A stretch of DNA of 64,000 nt from Rhizaria sp. SCN 62-66 (Eukaryota > Rhizaria, unplaced), in the NCBI GenBank assembly GCA_001724265.1, contig MEDY01000078.1, positions 118,147 through 182,146 on the forward strand, in the 5' to 3' direction. Positions 35,290-46,862 of the stretch are shown in pieces. Both the position numbers and the translations under genes were made by a program. Positions within the stretch are counted from its first letter, which is position 1. Every line of letters begins with the position of its first letter. Under the pieces are notes generated by a model that saw only the letters and a program-made list of their open reading frames with translations, had not been told where the DNA came from and did not search any database.

Positions 35290-35839
35290 CGAGGGCAGAG
35301 TGCCGCGCGTGGGGACGCGAGGGAGGGCCAGCGGGTGGTGCCGAGATAGACGGGAAAAGCTTCAAACTTAGGGCGAGTTCAACGGGCCCTGGGAGATTTC
35401 TGAAGAGCTGTAAAACAAATGTTAAATAAACAGCAGACTGGTTAGTTACAAACAGATATCTATTTGCAAAAATTACTACGACAGGTCGAGATATCACACT
35501 TGGCGTAAGAACCGTTTCGTTCACTTCTTCTCTTATCGGTTGCTGGTCGCGATTTTTGCGAACAGGCCTTTGGGTTGCCGCCAGCCGCGACACCGACTGG
35601 CCGACGGCTGTCTCTGCGTGATGTTCACAGCATGGAACTGGAGTCTCTGGCCGTTGCCTCGCAGCATCACAGATACCACAGACTATTTTAGTGACAAATA
35701 TACCGTTTAGATTTGCGACATTTCTTTCACGCCTTGTTTCCCCTCACGCCAGCTTGCCACCGACGACCCTCATCTCACTCACACTTCTCCCCCAACCGCC
35801 CCACTCTGTGCCCGCCATCCTTATCACCACCATCGCAGT
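35290..35839. other. Divergent intergenic region
   Basis: Separates the giant minus-strand gene from the small plus-strand gene. The last 100 bases are C/T-rich leader. No further gene is seen. Confidence 0.45.
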
Positions 35840-36567
35840 ATGCAGCACTCGCACCAGCCCGAGGAGGAGGCCCAGCCTGTCTCGCCGCTCCGCGCCGCCA
35901 TCTCCGAGACCGTGGCCGACCTGGGCCACTACGGCTCCACCTTCCTCCGCTCCCTCAGCTGGGTCTACATCCCCCTCGTACGTCGACTTCCATACTATCT
36001 ACAAGACGCAAACAACGCGTCAGGAACTCAAAACAGCACAATACGGATATTCGCAGAGCATGCTTATATTTTTGCGTTGTTTTAGTACTATCAGCATTAA
36101 TCTCACTCCTCTGCAATCACTTAAACTTCCCCTGCTCACACCTCGCGACTCTTGACTGTTCCTTGTTTCCCACCCCCCGTAGCTCGGCTACATCGTCTAC
36201 CGTGGTCTTGCCGCCACCAACCACGCCGTTTACATGTCCCAGGAGGACGCTGAGTCCAACTACGAGCGCGAAGTCACCCAGTACGGTATCCTCGGCCACT
36301 CCAACCCCGTACGTGCCCATATCACACATCTCTCGACGTAGTCTATATCTTAAAAGGATAACTTGCGCATAACGTGACTTGTTTTCATATAAGCACGCAT
36401 CATTGAATCATTTTGTCTTATTCAACTGCGTCACTTTCAGATTGGTCCCAAATCCGTCATGTACCACCCCTTTTGTCTCTCACTAAATGTTTTTCCCCGT
36501 TGTGTTTCCACTTCATTATGTTGTTGTGTAGGTCGATGTTGACGCCATGGAGACCCAGAGCCAGTAA
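35840..36567 (+). CDS. Small single-pass membrane protein, unknown
   Basis: Three exons, 35840-35977, 36183-36308 and 36532-36567, all phase 0, with GTACGT donors and TAG acceptors, give 99 aa ending in TAA. The N-terminal 35 residues are polar and end in a weakly amphipathic stretch. The first splice junction falls inside a hydrophobic segment (LSWVYIPL joined to LGYIVYRG), which makes one likely membrane helix. The C-terminal half is acidic (MSQEDAESNYEREVTQYG). Consistent phase, codon bias and clean splice sites argue for a real gene. An organelle or endomembrane small subunit is possible; I recognise no family. Confidence 0.65.
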
Positions 36568-37840
36568 GCACGCTGCGCCACAGCAATCTACACACACTCA
36601 CCGCACACATTGCACGCTCATGCACAAGTGTAGCTCAACGCAACACATCTCGGGCGCTATCTGCTGTGGCGATCAGACAGACTGTTACACGTGACCACGT
36701 GTTGCTGCCTGCAGTCACAGGCATAGCTGCAGCGTTAGCATTAGCATCAGCCACCTACATTGCGCTTGCTGTCATTGCTCTTATGCGTTCCTGTGTGGAT
36801 ACTAAATTATGCTTGATTGTGTGTGTTTCCGTGGCGTTAGATGAACATAATGTACCAGAAACACACACAATCATGCTTTTCATGTTCATTCATTACGTTC
36901 GTTTTTACGTTTCTTTTCATTAGATACGTATTTCACTTAGTCATTATGTATTATTTTTTTCATGTGCATTCGTTTCACGACACGCGCATAACCCACTGTC
37001 CGTGACAACTGCTCTATCAACGCTGCTATTGCATTATCGCACAGCTAAGATCACAAGACGCTGTTGAGGCAGAACGGACTTTCTTCTAAATAGCCACCTT
37101 ATATCAAACACACACGCGCCCACACACGCATTACACTCACGACGATGCTTGTCACATGAGCGTGCTAGTTTGCATTCACACCACCCACACTGTTGTCTCG
37201 CTTTTGGCGAGTTTTATTCACACTGGAAGGCAATAGGTAGACGCGATCATACTGCGTTGGTGGTGTCTAATACAAATTGTATTTTAACATATTTCAAATC
37301 TTAGCCCCAAATGTATTGTTTCATTGCACTAGCTCGATTACACGTGATTGCCACACCGTCACTGTGCAACGGCAGAGTGGCGAACGAGTAGGCGTATGAC
37401 CGAGAAGACATGTTAAGAAACGGTCTCCCTATGCAAAATGCGTCTACAGACTTCACATGCTGACATTCGCTATGCATGGAGCATCGTGTTTCAAGACACT
37501 TCTACTTTTTTACGTTTTGATAATTTGTCATCTTGACTCTCTGCTATCATCCTTTTCTGCACCGCCGATCACTCTCCTCCTGCACTTTATGTCCTTCCAC
37601 TTGGAGGCAGAAGAATAACGCATATCCGAAATTCATTAGCATCAAGACATTTCGCACAAGAATTCTACTAACATTTTCTGTTTTCTTTTCCTAAAACCCC
37701 AACCTCGCCCCACCCCGTCGCTGTCCTTCTCACCACCAGTCCGTTACCACAGCCAAAGACACATCGCATTCGACCTTTTCCTAGCGCCTGTGCCCCGCCT
37801 CTCGCCTTGCGTTTGCCTGTCAAGACCCAACACACCCGAG
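36568..37840. other. Intergenic region
   Basis: AT-rich DNA between two plus-strand genes, with a CA-rich patch near 37108-37140 and a C-rich leader just before AK8. No gene is seen. Confidence 0.45.
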
Positions 37841-39563
37841 ATGTCTTCCCCCGCTGCCGCCGCGGACGACAACGCGTCGTTCTCCGACGCCGCGAGCGAC
37901 TACCTGGAGCGCCACCGCGTGTACGAGACCTTCCACCTGCTGCTTAAGTCGCTCACCATCCACCGGCCCAAGGACCCCGTCGCGTTCATGATCTCGCAGC
38001 TGGACGAGCCCGAGGAGCGGCTCCGCGTTGTGCTGCTTGCGCCGCCCGACGCGCGCCTCTCCTCCCGTGCGACCCTGCTCTCTGCACTGGTCGACAAGTT
38101 CGGGCTCGTCCGTGTCTCGCTGCCCGCGCTGCTCGAAGACGAGGTGCTTCGTCAGTCCGCGCTTGGCACCAAGGCCAAGAGCTACCTCGACCGCGGCGCC
38201 GCCGTGCCCGACGAGCTCAGCGTTGCTGTCATCACCGCCGCGCTCGCCCGCTCCGACTGCGTCTCAAAGGGCTGGGTCCTCGACGGGTTCCCTAACACAC
38301 CCACTCAGGCGCGGTACGTCTGATCGCAGTCTAGAACAAAATATATTTATCTTAGACATGTATATATTGATTTTGCAAACTATTCTTTTTTGTTTTATTC
38401 AGCTAATCACTGGAAGTACTCTTGAATCATCCTATATCGCGTCATACGATCAACTCCTAACTGCTTTTCACTTTCTCTCGCTAACTGGAACACCACCACT
38501 TTACTTTCCCCCGTTTCTCTTCTCTAGGCTTCTACAAGCCGCCGGCGGCTACGCCAACAAGTGCATCGCCCTCGACGTGCCCGCCACGACCCTCAAGCTC
38601 CGCCTCGCCGACGTCGACTCCTTGCACAACAACAACAGTAGCACCCCCGAGTCCGCGCCCGCGCCCAGCGTCGAGGGCGACGACGGCGACTTCTACTCGC
38701 ACACGGCGCTCCGTTCGCTCGAGCGCCGCGCCGACGCCATCCGCACCACGCTCGCCGCCACGGCCGCGCTGTACCCTGCCTGCCTCCTCACGCTGAGCGA
38801 CACGCTGCCCGCCGCGACCCTCGCTGAGGCCGCCGGGCGCTTCCTGGCCCAGGAGCCCGCCTCCGCGGCCCCGCGCCGGCCCGCGCGCACCGTGCTGCTG
38901 GGTCCGCGCGGCGCCGGCAAGTCCCGCGCGGCGCGCGCACTGTCGGCCGCCACGGGCGCCGTGCACGTGTCGGTCGGGCAGCTTCTCGAGAGCGAGGCCG
39001 CCGCTGGCACGCGCGCCGCCGCCGCCGCCGCGCCGTACGTCGCGATGGGCGAGATGGTGCCCGACGACATCGTGGCGCCTCTGGTGCTGGCGCGGCTGCA
39101 GCGCAGCGACTGCCAGCAGCGCGGGTGGGTGCTCGAGGGCTTCCCGCGCACGCTGCGGCAAGCGACGCTGCTGGCCAAGGCCAAGGTGCTGCCCTCTCGC
39201 TGCGTGGTGCTCGAGGCCGACGACAAGACGTGTCTCGACCGCGTGACGGCGTTGCGGTATGACCCCGTGACCGGCGACAGCTACAACCTCAAGACTTCGG
39301 CGTCCCTGCCGGCCGCCGCGGTGGTCAAGCGGCTGCAGCAGCGCGCAGAGGACGCCGAGCCCGTCGTGCGGTCTCTCATCAACAACTATCGGTCCTCGAT
39401 CGGCCCTGTGGCCAACGCGTACAAAGCGATCATCACACAGATTGACACCAGCGCGAAGTCGCCCGCAGAGGTTGCCGACGAGGTGGCGGCCTTCGTGGCC
39501 GCGCCGCTGCGCGCTGGGGCGGCCTCTGGCGCTGTTGCCGCTGCCACTGCGCCTGCGCAGTGA
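37841..39563 (+). CDS. AK8: Adenylate kinase 8-like, two adenylate kinase domains
   Basis: Exon 1 (37841-38313) and exon 2 (38528-39563), GTACGT donor and TAG acceptor, phase 2, 502 aa, near the usual AK8 size. The N-terminus has the AK8-type opening (YLERHRVYETFHLLLKSLTIHRPKDPVAFMI). Domain 1 has a degenerate P-loop (APPDARLSSRA, no Gly-Lys) but keeps GWVLDGFP. Domain 2 has an intact P-loop (GPRGAGKS, about residue 280), the nucleotide-binding GWVLEGFPRT and LRYDPVTGDSY of the LID region. AK8 interconverts adenine nucleotides and is linked to cilia in animals, which suits the neighbouring IFT gene. The ATG at 37841 fits the family start; an upstream in-frame non-ATG extension was ignored. 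Confidence 0.85.
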
Positions 39564-40094
39564 GTGATTGAGTGATGTACGTATTGTGCGAGTGTTAGTA
39601 GTTATTCCTACTAGCATTCTTTAGATGTTCATGTTTTGATGTTTGACTGTGCTGTTTTAAAGAAGTAAAAATACAAAATATAGATTTTAGGTAGTCCAGT
39701 ATATTATATAGTGCATGGCTTTATCTACGCGGTGTTATCTGGCCAGGCTTTGTGTTTGTTTTAGTGATTCGATAGCCGTTATGTGGCCTAGTTGTCATGC
39801 TGCGGTGGTCGAAGTGCCACACTTGGCCAGACGGAGTGAGATTTTCAAATGGAGGCTAACTTAAGGAGGCTCGCGCGCGATTATTTGAATGTCAAAGTGA
39901 AATGCCGCTGTATTACAGAACTTAATCGTGCTTATAGTTGCTATATCTTAATTTAGAATGCTACGCGGATGCGTATATGGCTAATTGCCCCGTCTTGCAA
40001 ACACCCGCCATCTCACGCCGATCGCTGCCCTCTGCCCCTACCCTTTGCCCCCACAGAACCACCTCCGCAGACACACAGAGAGACACTCTCAGCC
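39564..40094. other. Intergenic region
   Basis: AT-rich 3' sequence of AK8 followed by a C-rich leader of the IFT144 gene. No gene is seen. Confidence 0.45.
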
Positions 40095-43000
40095 ATGTCC
40101 GCGGATCAAGGAGGCGGTTTGGTACGTATGCTGCCCGCTTTTGTGTCTCTGCTCGTTTGCTTACCCGTAGCTCTACCGTCTTGTAAGACCCCCGCTGCCA
40201 ACCGTTGGCCTGTGTCGCAATGCATACGTTTTCTACAAAGCACTCTAGCAACACATACTCCGCTTGTAATAACATATCTGCGCACTATGACAAATTTAAG
40301 TCCATACGATTTATAATCTCCAACCTCATTGTGTCATCATGACGTTTATCTCACCCAGTTGTGCTAATCGTGTTCACCCTTGAACACACAACACTTGCCT
40401 TTGATCTTCCCGCACAATCTCCCCTCTCGCTTTGCTACCACTGGTGATCCTACAGCCTCAACTCTTCGTGCTAGCGCCGAAGTTGCACGACGCTGGCCCC
40501 GTCAAGGTGGCCTGGTCCCCCACCAGCACCATGCTCGCCACCTGCGGCCGCAACAACACCGTCCACGTGTTCTACCGCAGCGGAGAGCTCTACCACGAAT
40601 TCATGCTCAACAACCCCGTACGTCTTTACCCATAACGACAAAACAAAAGTGCACGATTTGATTCTACCACATTATATCATATACTCTTGGTTTATTCCCC
40701 CAAGCTCTCTATTATCGCTAACTCACACCTCCTGTATTTTATTCTTCTTTTGCACTCTGCGGCCACTACTCGACCGCAGTCGCCCGTTCTGTTCCTGAAG
40801 TGGGACTGCGAGGGCGAGACCCTGGCCGTGATGCAGCACAACTGCGCCTCGCTGACTCTCTTCTCTCTCAGTCTCAAGTCCCTGACCGCGGTCGACACTG
40901 GCAACAAAGACGGCACGTTCCTCTCCTGGTCTAAGACTGCCCCCGTGCTGGCCGTGGGCACCAGCAAGGGCGCGCTGGTCCTCTACAACCACGCCACGCA
41001 GGCCAAGTGGACGCTCCAGGGCAAGCACGCGGGCGCCATCACCGGCGGCGACTGGTCCGCTGATGGACGCCTCGCGCTCTGCGGTTCCGAAAAATCCTTC
41101 ACCGTGTCCGACGCGGCGGGTAACACGCTGCTCACGGTCCCGCTCAAGCACGCGCCGTCTGCGCTGCAGTTTTCGGCGCAGAAGGCCGACGCCGCCGCGC
41201 GCCGCTCCCCGGGCTCCGCCGCCGGCCACGGCCTCGGCGGCGGCGTTAACGGCGCCAGCGGCGGCGGTGCGGGGGCAAATGGCGGCGGCGCCAATGGACT
41301 GCAGCAAAGCGACTCTACGGTGAGTCTTGTGCTTTCGGGTCAGACAATCCTGCTGCACTCGTCGACGGACACGACTGAGACGCCGATCGAGCTCGCATTC
41401 CAACCGCGCTACGGCGAGATCAAGACCTTCTCCTGGTTCGGCGACGGCTACGTGCTGGTGGGCTTCGCGTCGGGCGCCGTCGTCGCGCTGTCGAGTCACA
41501 TGGCCGAGATCCGCGGCGAGATGCAGTCGCTCAAGGTCCACGGCCAGCGGCTCAACGACCTGGCCTTCTCGCCCGTGCTGCATAAGGTCGCCTCGGTCGG
41601 CGACGACGGGCTCCGCATCCTCGACGTCAGCAACGCAGCGCAGTGGCAGCCGCTGGCGCACGAGTCCTGCGCCTTCCCGCCCTCGCAGGGCGAGCCCGTC
41701 ACCGCGGTCTGGTCCCCCGACGGCCAGATTCTCACCGTGTCGACTGTGCTGGGCGCCGTCGTGTCGTTCCTCGCTTCGGTGCCGCTGGTCGGCGCCGCCA
41801 ACGCGTCCGCGCAACATCTGGCGTACGTGTCGTCGCTGCGCCGTGTGACCGTGGCGTCGGTGGCAGACCCTGCACCCGCGACGGGCGCGTTCCCGCCGGC
41901 GCTCGTGGCGCGGCTGCACATCGACGTTGCCGTCGAGCCCTCGCTCGTCGCGCTGGGGCCCAACCAGGTCGCCGTCGGTATGAACAACTTCGTGTGGTTC
42001 TACAACGTCGCGCAGGACAGCTCGAGCAACGCTGCGGCCGATGGCGTGGGGGCACTTAGTCAGGATGTAAGTAGCAGCAGCACGACGGCGCGGCGCGTGA
42101 TGGGCCAGATGGATTTCCAGGCCCCCGTGACCAAACTCGAGCTCACCGCGACTTACGCCGCCGCACTCACCGAAGACCGGCGGCTTGTGATGCGCTCGCT
42201 CCAAGCCATCGCTGCCATGTTCAATAGCAACAGCAACAACAACAATAGCGCGGGGGTTACTGCTGGTGGTGCTGGCGGGATGATGCTTGATGCGTCTGCG
42301 TTCTCGGGTCCCGGACACGAGCTGATGCTGCCCGACGTCACTGCCTTCTCGCTGTCGCCGACGCTGCTGACGTACGCCACCGCGGACGGCGTGGTCCACA
42401 TCTTTCACCTCGCGGAGTGGACCCGCCTCGGCGAGTACCGCCTCCCCAGCACCAACCCCAACCCCAACTCCAACATCAACGGCAACAACGGGAGCGGGAA
42501 CCATAACGACGCGTCGACCGCGGTTGTGGTGGGCCTGTACCCGAACCCTGCAGGCACCAAGGCCGTCGTCGTCGACTCGGCTGCGCGCGCGCACGTGCTA
42601 CTGGCGAGCGAGGACGCGTGGGTCGAGACGCCCGCGTTTCCGGCCACGGCTGACGCCGTGCTGTGGGACGTTCATGCCGACTGCGCGGGCACCATCTTCG
42701 CCGTCGTCGACGTCGCCGCCGCGCGCCGCGTGCACACCTACGCGCTCGAGCCGCTCGTCGTTGCGGGCGCCGCGGTTGGGCCCTGCGTGTCGCTGGTGTC
42801 GAGCACGGACAATTTCCCCGCGCGCTACGCCCCGCTGCTGCTGCGCGGCGGCGTGCTCCACGGCATCCTCGCCGGCGCGCCGACCCGCACGCAGGCCATC
42901 TGTCTGCACTCGCACCGCGCCTGCTACCCGGCCTTCAACTCCTCCGCGCTGCGCAACCTGCTCGGGCTGACCGAGTTCGCGTCGCCACACCTCTGCTCGC

Positions 43001-46000
43001 TCGCGCTCGCGCCCGCGCCGGCCGTGGCGCGCGTGCTGGACCCCGCCGAGTGGGTCGCCGCCGCGCTCGAGCTGGCCGCGCTGGGCCGCATCAGGGAGGC
43101 CTGGGCCGTGCTGCGCGGGGTTGAGCCTGCCAAGGACACCGTGCGCGTGCTCACCACCATCCACGCCGCCAGTAACAACAGCCTCAACAACAACTCTGCA
43201 GATAATGCTGCCAATGGCAACAGCACGGGGCTGGCCGGCACGGTGCCTGCGGCCGTGGCGAACGACCCGCACGTGCGCGTGATGCTCGCCGCTCTGCGCA
43301 CGCTCAACATCGACATCGCGCTCTCCATCGCGGGGCTGCTCAAGGACACGGCACGCGCCGCCGCGCTGTCCCGCCTGGTCGGCATCGACGACTGCGAGCT
43401 CGTCGCCGGCTTCGTGCAGCTGCTGAACGGCGACCTCAACGCCGCGCAGCACCTCTTCCTGCGCTCGTCGCGGCCCGAGGAGGCGGTGTTGATGCGCTGC
43501 GACGCGCAACATTGGCCCCAGGCGCTCAAGCTCGCGCCCACCTGCGCGCCGCTGCTGGTGGCCGAGGCGTCGCGCCGCTGCGCGCAGCAGGCTGAGTTCC
43601 GCGGTGACACGGACCAGGCGCTGACGCACTACCGCACCGCGCTCGACGAGTACAACCGGCGCCTCGCGACCGCCGCGGCCGCCGGGCTGACGGGCGCTGA
43701 GGTGGCCTCGCTGCGGTCGGGTCGGCTGCTCGCGCTGGGCGGACTTGCGCGCGCGACGGCGCGGCACGGCGACGTCATCGCGGCCGTCCGGCTGGCGCAC
43801 CAGGCCGCGGACCGCACGCTCTACCGGGAGCTGGCCGCGCTGCTCGAGGGCATGCGGCTGTGGACCGACGCCTCGGAGCTGCACGTGGCCGCGGGCGATG
43901 CGGACCGCGCTGTGCTGGCGCTCATCAACGCCAAGGCCTTCGCCAAGGCCACGCCGCTCATCGCGCAGGTCTCCACGCCAAAGGTTCTCCTGGCGTACGC
44001 CAAGGCCATGGAGGCGACCAAGAACTACGCGGAGGCCGCCGGTGCGTACGAGCGTGCGCATGATATTGTCGCCATTGTGCGGCTGCTGCTCAGTGCCAAT
44101 GCGGGGCTCAATGACCCACAGAGGGCGATTGCGCTCGTCCGGCGCACCAGGTATGGCTATGATGATGATATGTTGTAAGATGACTGTGATTGTGCAGATG
44201 GACAACTGTCGATCTTGAACTTGGATGTATCTGCGAGAACCACTATGTTTTGTTTATTCAATTGTATTGTCAAATTGACATGCTCATATTCCATTGGTAT
44301 ATTGGTCTTTTTTTTTGCTCTTGTTTCTTCACATCACAGGCATGCTGAGGCCGCTGTGGCAGTTGCTGATTACTGCGCCAGCGCATCAGACTTTGGCGCC
44401 GCCGTTGAGTTCCTCATGCTCGCCAAGCAGCCGGGTCGCGCCTTTGACCTTGCTCGGTACGTCTCTTCATGTAATAGCTGTCCAGCTTTATAGTTGGCTT
44501 GAAACTTTTTTACCCAATGTATCTTTTCACCACGGGCCTTGCAAACATTATTTCCAACGCCAAATCGCTTACCGTGTGCTTGTATGTTGCCATTTTGTAT
44601 CCCGATTTAGCCGCCACAACAAGGTTGCTGAGTATGGCGCCGCCCTGGGCCGCAATGGCACTCTGGAGGACTACGCCGCAGTCGCCGCGCACTTCGAGGC
44701 CGCGGGCGACTGGGGCAACGCGGGACGCTACTGCGTCAAGGCCGAGCGCTGGGCGCCCGCTGTCACTGCCGGTTTGCGCTGTGGCACCAGTGAAGGCATC
44801 CAGATTGCCATCGACGCAGTGCGCGCGGCCCACGAGCGCGAGGACCCTACGTACGCGCAACTGGCCAAGACCATCCACGACCACATCCTCCACATCTCCA
44901 GCGCCAACGCCAGTACGGGCGCGGGTGCGGGGACGCCGGGCGCGAGCGCGAGCGATATGCGGCTTGTGCTGCAGCTCTACTTTGCCATTGGCGAGCACCA
45001 CCAGGTACGTCTTGAATCGAGGGAGGAAGAAAATAGTCCACCAAATGTGATGTATCTCAACCAAATAACACGTTAGCAAGAATATTTTGTTATTTTCGTA
45101 TTTTAATGTGGATTATATATTTATTCGTACGTTTTCAAATTGATTCTCACTTATCTTCGTGTCCTATACCTCATGTATTCCTATTCGCTTATCGCAGGCT
45201 GCGGTGACGGCTGTGGCGATCGCGAGCGAGGAGCAGCGCCAGGGCGCGTACCCGGCGGCGCACTCGCTGCTGCTGGACACGACGCTGCAGCTTGCGCGGC
45301 GCGGTGTGCGCGCCCCCGTGGAACTGGACCGCGCGCTGCAGGTGCTGCACAGCTACCTCACGGTCAAGCGGTGGGTCAAGCGCGGCGACCACGCGACGGC
45401 GGCGATGCTGCTGGCGCGCGTGTCGCGCAACATCGCCGCGTTCCCGCTGCACACGGTGCCGATCTTGACGTCGACGGTCGTCGAGTGTCAGCGCGCGGGC
45501 TTCAAGCGCACGTCGAGCGAGTTCGCCGCGATGCTGGCCAAGCCCGAGTACCGGCAGCTCGTGATCGAGAAGTACCGCAAGAAGATCGAGCTGCTCGCGC
45601 GGCGGCCCGAGACGGAGGAGGAGCCGCAGCCGGCGCCGCCGTGCCCGTACTGCGCGGCGCCGCTGCCGCAGGGCGTGCTCGACTGCCCATCCTGCTCCAA
45701 CTCTGTGCCGTGGTGTGTGGCCTCGGGCCGCCACGTCGTCGCAGACGACCTCTGCCAGTGCCCCGGCTGCGGCTTCCCCGCCACGGCGAGTCTGTTCCGC
45801 GAGACGCTGGCCGAGGAGCAGTGCTGTCCTATGTGCGCGACGCCCGTGCCGGCCGCCTCGGTGGTCACCATGTCGCCGGGCGCCGTGAGGGAGTGGCTGG
45901 CTGCGGGGGCGCCGCTGGCCAAGGGCACTCTGTCCGCCGCCGCCGCCGCCGCCGCCGCGGGTGACGGCGCGCAGGGGCAGGGCCTGCGGGCTGTGGGCGG

Positions 46001-46019
46001 GGAGGTGGAGTACCAGTGA
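40095..46019 (+). CDS. WDR19: Intraflagellar transport protein IFT144 (WDR19)
   Basis: Six exons: 40095-40121, 40456-40617, 40780-44150, 44340-44456, 44611-45004 and 45198-46019. Phases agree throughout and give 1,630 aa ending in TGA. N-terminal WD40 repeats begin at once (GPVKVAWSPTSTMLATCGRNNTVHVFYRSGE; LFLKWDCEGETLAVMQ; SWSKTAPVLAVGTSKGALVLYN). A long TPR-like helical region follows (LNIDIALSIAGLLKDTARA; AEYGAALGRNGTLEDYAAVAAHFEAAGDW). The C-terminus has the paired Cys motifs of IFT-A proteins (CPYCAAPLP ... CPSC ... CPGCGF ... CPMC). It is longer than the human protein because of Gly/Ala/Asn inserts in the WD40 part. IFT144 is a core IFT-A subunit for retrograde transport, so this organism builds a flagellum. 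Donors are GTACGT except GTATGG at 44151. Confidence 0.92.
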
Positions 46020-46862
46020 GGCGGGCCGAGTACGCGTGATACCCACGAATGCCGAATGCTGACTACCTGACAGACCGAGATGGAGAACAAACCGGCCAGG
46101 TGTACTGCTTAAGCCGACTACTGGATGCACGAGTATCCCGCAAGGGGGTGAATAGTGGCTATATATGAGAATTTGATGTATTTTCATTGTTTTGATGTGA
46201 CGCTTTTCAATATTGAAGCGAACGTCGCCAACACTATACAATACTTTGACATTTTAAGTGCGTTGCAGAATCTTAACAACTGAGCTTTTAGATGGAGATA
46301 TGTATTCACGCAATATTAGAAACGTAGAAATAACAACATACAAGTTGGCTGCCACATAACCTGAGCCTAAGACCGTATATCCGAGAAGTCAAACCCAACT
46401 CAGCGTGTATCGTGCGCTAAAAAATTGCTCAGTCATTTCATTGCCTAAGGACTTGACACAAATATTGTTCGTTCCACAAAGGAGTTTGATCCGTGATGAC
46501 TGTTTAACATTGAACTGTGTTTTATTACTCTTGTGAAACGGGTTTGTTTGATGCATATGCTTACAGCTATCGTAAACATGTATTCGTACGTCGAATCATC
46601 GTGACAGTTAATGGGGATATCGTACTGTCTATATAGACGCAGAACGTGAAGAGAACTAATTTGAATCTTGATCTAAATGTGAAAGACTTTCAGTTGCCTT
46701 GAAATCTCTCATACTCTGCGATATGTAGCATCGTTTCAAAGGAAGCGACCGTAGTTTTGGGAAAGCGTTTGCATTCTTGACACTTAGTCAATGTAGAAAC
46801 ATCACAGGTCGTATTAGTATTACACGCAAATGGGACATGTGTTGTGGACTCTCTACACCCGT
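46020..46862. other. Convergent intergenic region
   Basis: AT-rich DNA between the 3' ends of IFT144 and eIF4G. No coding signal, repeat or RNA gene was recognised. Confidence 0.45.

Noticed and set aside
40723-44205. Long antisense frames over the IFT144 gene
   Set aside because: High GC3 on the coding strand creates open antisense frames. The sense frame has WD40 and zinc motifs and consistent splicing.
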